Shown piece after piece: positions 62,808-64,000 of a stretch of DNA of 64,000 bases. The stretch spans positions 84,284-148,283 of the forward strand of contig CAYUKA010000002.1 in assembly GCA_964445195.1 (NCBI GenBank), in the 5' to 3' direction. Numbering within the stretch: the first letter of the stretch is position 1; each line of letters begins with the position of its first letter. The notes under the pieces were generated by a model. That model did not search any database. It was not told the origin of the DNA and worked only from the letters and a program-made list of their open reading frames with translations. The DNA is from UM-FILTER-47-13 sp964445195. GTDB taxonomy: Bacteria > Pseudomonadota > Alphaproteobacteria > Micavibrionales > Micavibrionaceae. A program made the position numbers and the translations under genes.

Positions 62808-64000
62808 ATGAATGATATCGCCGCAAACGCAGATTATGCCAAAGGGGCCAAGCCGGAACCTTTAGAGGACTCGCCGCCATTGCGCATAGCCTCAGACTTC
62901 ACGCCCGCCGGTGACCAGCCGGAGGCGATTGCCAAGCTGTGCGAGGGGCTGCGCGACGGTTTGAGCGATCAGGTGCTGCTCGGCGTCACCGGCTCCGGCA
63001 AAACCTTTACCGTCGCGCATGTGATCCAGGAGCTACAGCGCCCGGCGATTATCATGGCCCCGAACAAGACACTGGCGGCGCAGCTTTACGGCGAGTTCAA
63101 AAGTTTCTTCCCCGATAACGCGGTTGAGTATTTCGTCAGCTATTACGATTACTACCAGCCCGAAGCCTATGTGCCGAAATCCGATACCTTCATCGAAAAA
63201 GACTCGTCCGTGAACGAACAGATCGACCGCATGCGCCACAGCGCCACCCGCGCGCTGTTCGAGCGGCGCGACTGTATCATCGTTGCCTCGGTGTCCTCGA
63301 TCTACGGTCTGGGCTCGAAGGAAGATTACCAGGCGATGACCTTCGACATTCGCAAGGATGACCGGATGGATCGGCAGGCGCTGATTGCCCGGCTGGTCGA
63401 GCTGCAATATACCCGCAACGATATCGCGTTTGAGCGCGGCACGTTCCGGGTGCGCGGCGATACGGTCGAGCTGTTTCCGTCGCACATGGCCGACAGCGCA
63501 TGGCGCTTTTCGTTCTTCGGTGACGAGATCGAGCAGATTGTCGAGTTCGACGCGCTGACCGGCGAAAAAAGCGCGAAGCTGGACAGCGTGCGCATCTATG
63601 CCAATTCGCACTACATCACCCCCGGCCCGACGATGAAGCAGGCGATGGACCAGATCAAAATAGACCTGAAAGACCGCCTCGCCGTGTTCGAGGCCGAAGG
63701 TAAACTCCTCGAAGCCCAGCGGCTGGAGCAGCGCACCCAGTTCGATCTGGAGATGATGCAGGCGCAGGGTTTTTGCTCCGGCATTGAAAACTATTCCCGC
63801 TACCTGACCGGCCGCGCACCGGGCGAGCCGCCGCCGACGCTGATCGAATATCTGCCCGATGACGCGCTGATGTTCATTGATGAAAGCCACGTCATGGTGC
63901 CGCAGCTGCGCGCCATGTATAACGGCGATCAGAAGCGCAAATCCGTGCTGTCCGAATATGGCTTCCGCCTGCCGAGCGCGCTGGATAACCGGCCGCTGAA
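62808..64000 (+). CDS. uvrB: UvrABC excision nuclease subunit B (C-terminus off the right edge)
   Basis: UvrB verifies DNA damage after UvrA loading and holds the site for UvrC. About 397 residues are visible from ATG 62808 (MNDIAANADYAKGAKPEPLE). The N-terminal 25 residues are an extra. Then follow FTPAGDQPEAIAKL, Walker A GVTGSGKTFTVAHVI, NKTLAAQLYGEFKSFFPDNA, and the beta-hairpin region FVSYYDYYQPEAYVPKSDTF used to probe damage. VSSIYGLGSKEDY and MFIDESHVMVPQLRAMYNGD (motif II, DESH) are also present. The rest of the helicase part and the UvrC-binding tail lie outside the window. Confidence 0.96.
   Translation, partial: MNDIAANADYAKGAKPEPLEDSPPLRIASDFTPAGDQPEAIAKLCEGLRDGLSDQVLLGVTGSGKTFTVAHVIQELQRPAIIMAPNKTLAAQLYGEFKSFFPDNAVEYFVSYYDYYQPEAYVPKSDTFIEKDSSVNEQIDRMRHSATRALFERRDCIIVASVSSIYGLGSKEDYQAMTFDIRKDDRMDRQALIARLVELQYTRNDIAFERGTFRVRGDTVELFPSHMADSAWRFSFFGDEIEQIVEFDALTGEKSAKLDSVRIYANSHYITPGPTMKQAMDQIKIDLKDRLAVFEAEGKLLEAQRLEQRTQFDLEMMQAQGFCSGIENYSRYLTGRAPGEPPPTLIEYLPDDALMFIDESHVMVPQLRAMYNGDQKRKSVLSEYGFRLPSALDNRPL

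Noticed and set aside
63033..63890. Minus-strand frame opposite uvrB
   Set aside because: UvrB motifs are complete on the plus strand, so this is a shadow.

Overview
The window is about 64 kb from a bacterial chromosome, most likely an alphaproteobacterium. The pointers are the mdh / sucCD / sucAB / lpd set, an F1-only ATP synthase operon (no F0 genes alongside), the priA - fructose-6-phosphate-aldolase-type transaldolase - DUF484 - xerC neighbourhood, a class I lysyl-tRNA synthetase, and intergenic palindromes containing GTCATTGCGAG and GCAATCCAG. It resembles the Micavibrio-type lineage, but that is inference only. Base composition is moderately GC-rich, genes are dense and mostly lack strong Shine-Dalgarno sites. 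One 10-base run of N lies at 20935-20944, so this is a draft or metagenome-style assembly. Both ends cut genes: an ankyrin/FAD protein on the left and uvrB on the right.

Layout. 1-2876: partial ankyrin + FAD/NAD(P) protein, malate dehydrogenase, cysteine hydrolase. 3057-8120: a minus-strand three-gene unit made of a 915-residue coiled-coil protein, a lytic-transglycosylase-like protein and an NlpC/P60 peptidase, all with similar Thr/Pro/Ala-rich C-terminal tails. 8540-26581: the TCA block (sucC, sucD, sucA, sucB, lpd), interrupted by a lipoprotein, three tandem paralogues of an unknown family, an opposite-strand unknown gene, a cNMP-binding/glutaredoxin-like/TrxR-like fusion, and a nucleotide-metabolism group (two divergent deaminases and a LOG/Ham1-like fusion). 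26613-32891: unknown gene, xerC, DUF484, transaldolase, two unknowns, priA. 32833-37563: membrane and unknown proteins (YgjV-like, spermidine-synthase-like fusion, TraX-like). 37739-44176: atpH-A-G-D-C, with an extra gene in each of three intervals; one of these is a GxxExxY gene bounded by inverted repeats. 44288-47861: small genes plus pabC, pabA and pabB for p-aminobenzoate synthesis. 48127-57609: frameshifted coiled-coil gene, DinG-like helicase, unknown gene with a 29-bp tandem duplication at its start, MscS channel, nucleotidyltransferase-fold protein, pilin-like protein, class I LysRS. 57764-64000: nitroreductase, receiver-Hpt pair, stand-alone receiver, HExxH metallopeptidase-like gene with a displaced C-terminus, small membrane protein, uvrB.

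The core genes supply oxidation of 2-oxoglutarate to succinate (sucA, sucB, lpd, sucCD), malate oxidation, the catalytic head of ATP synthase, folate precursor synthesis, and replication restart and repair (priA, xerC, uvrB, dinG-like). The most unusual parts are the secreted-hydrolase-like unit at 3057-8120, the CMP/cytosine-type nucleotide locus at 20543-25051, the tandem paralogue triplet at 11164-13019, and the extra genes inside the ATP synthase operon. No tRNA, rRNA, CRISPR array or transposase was found.
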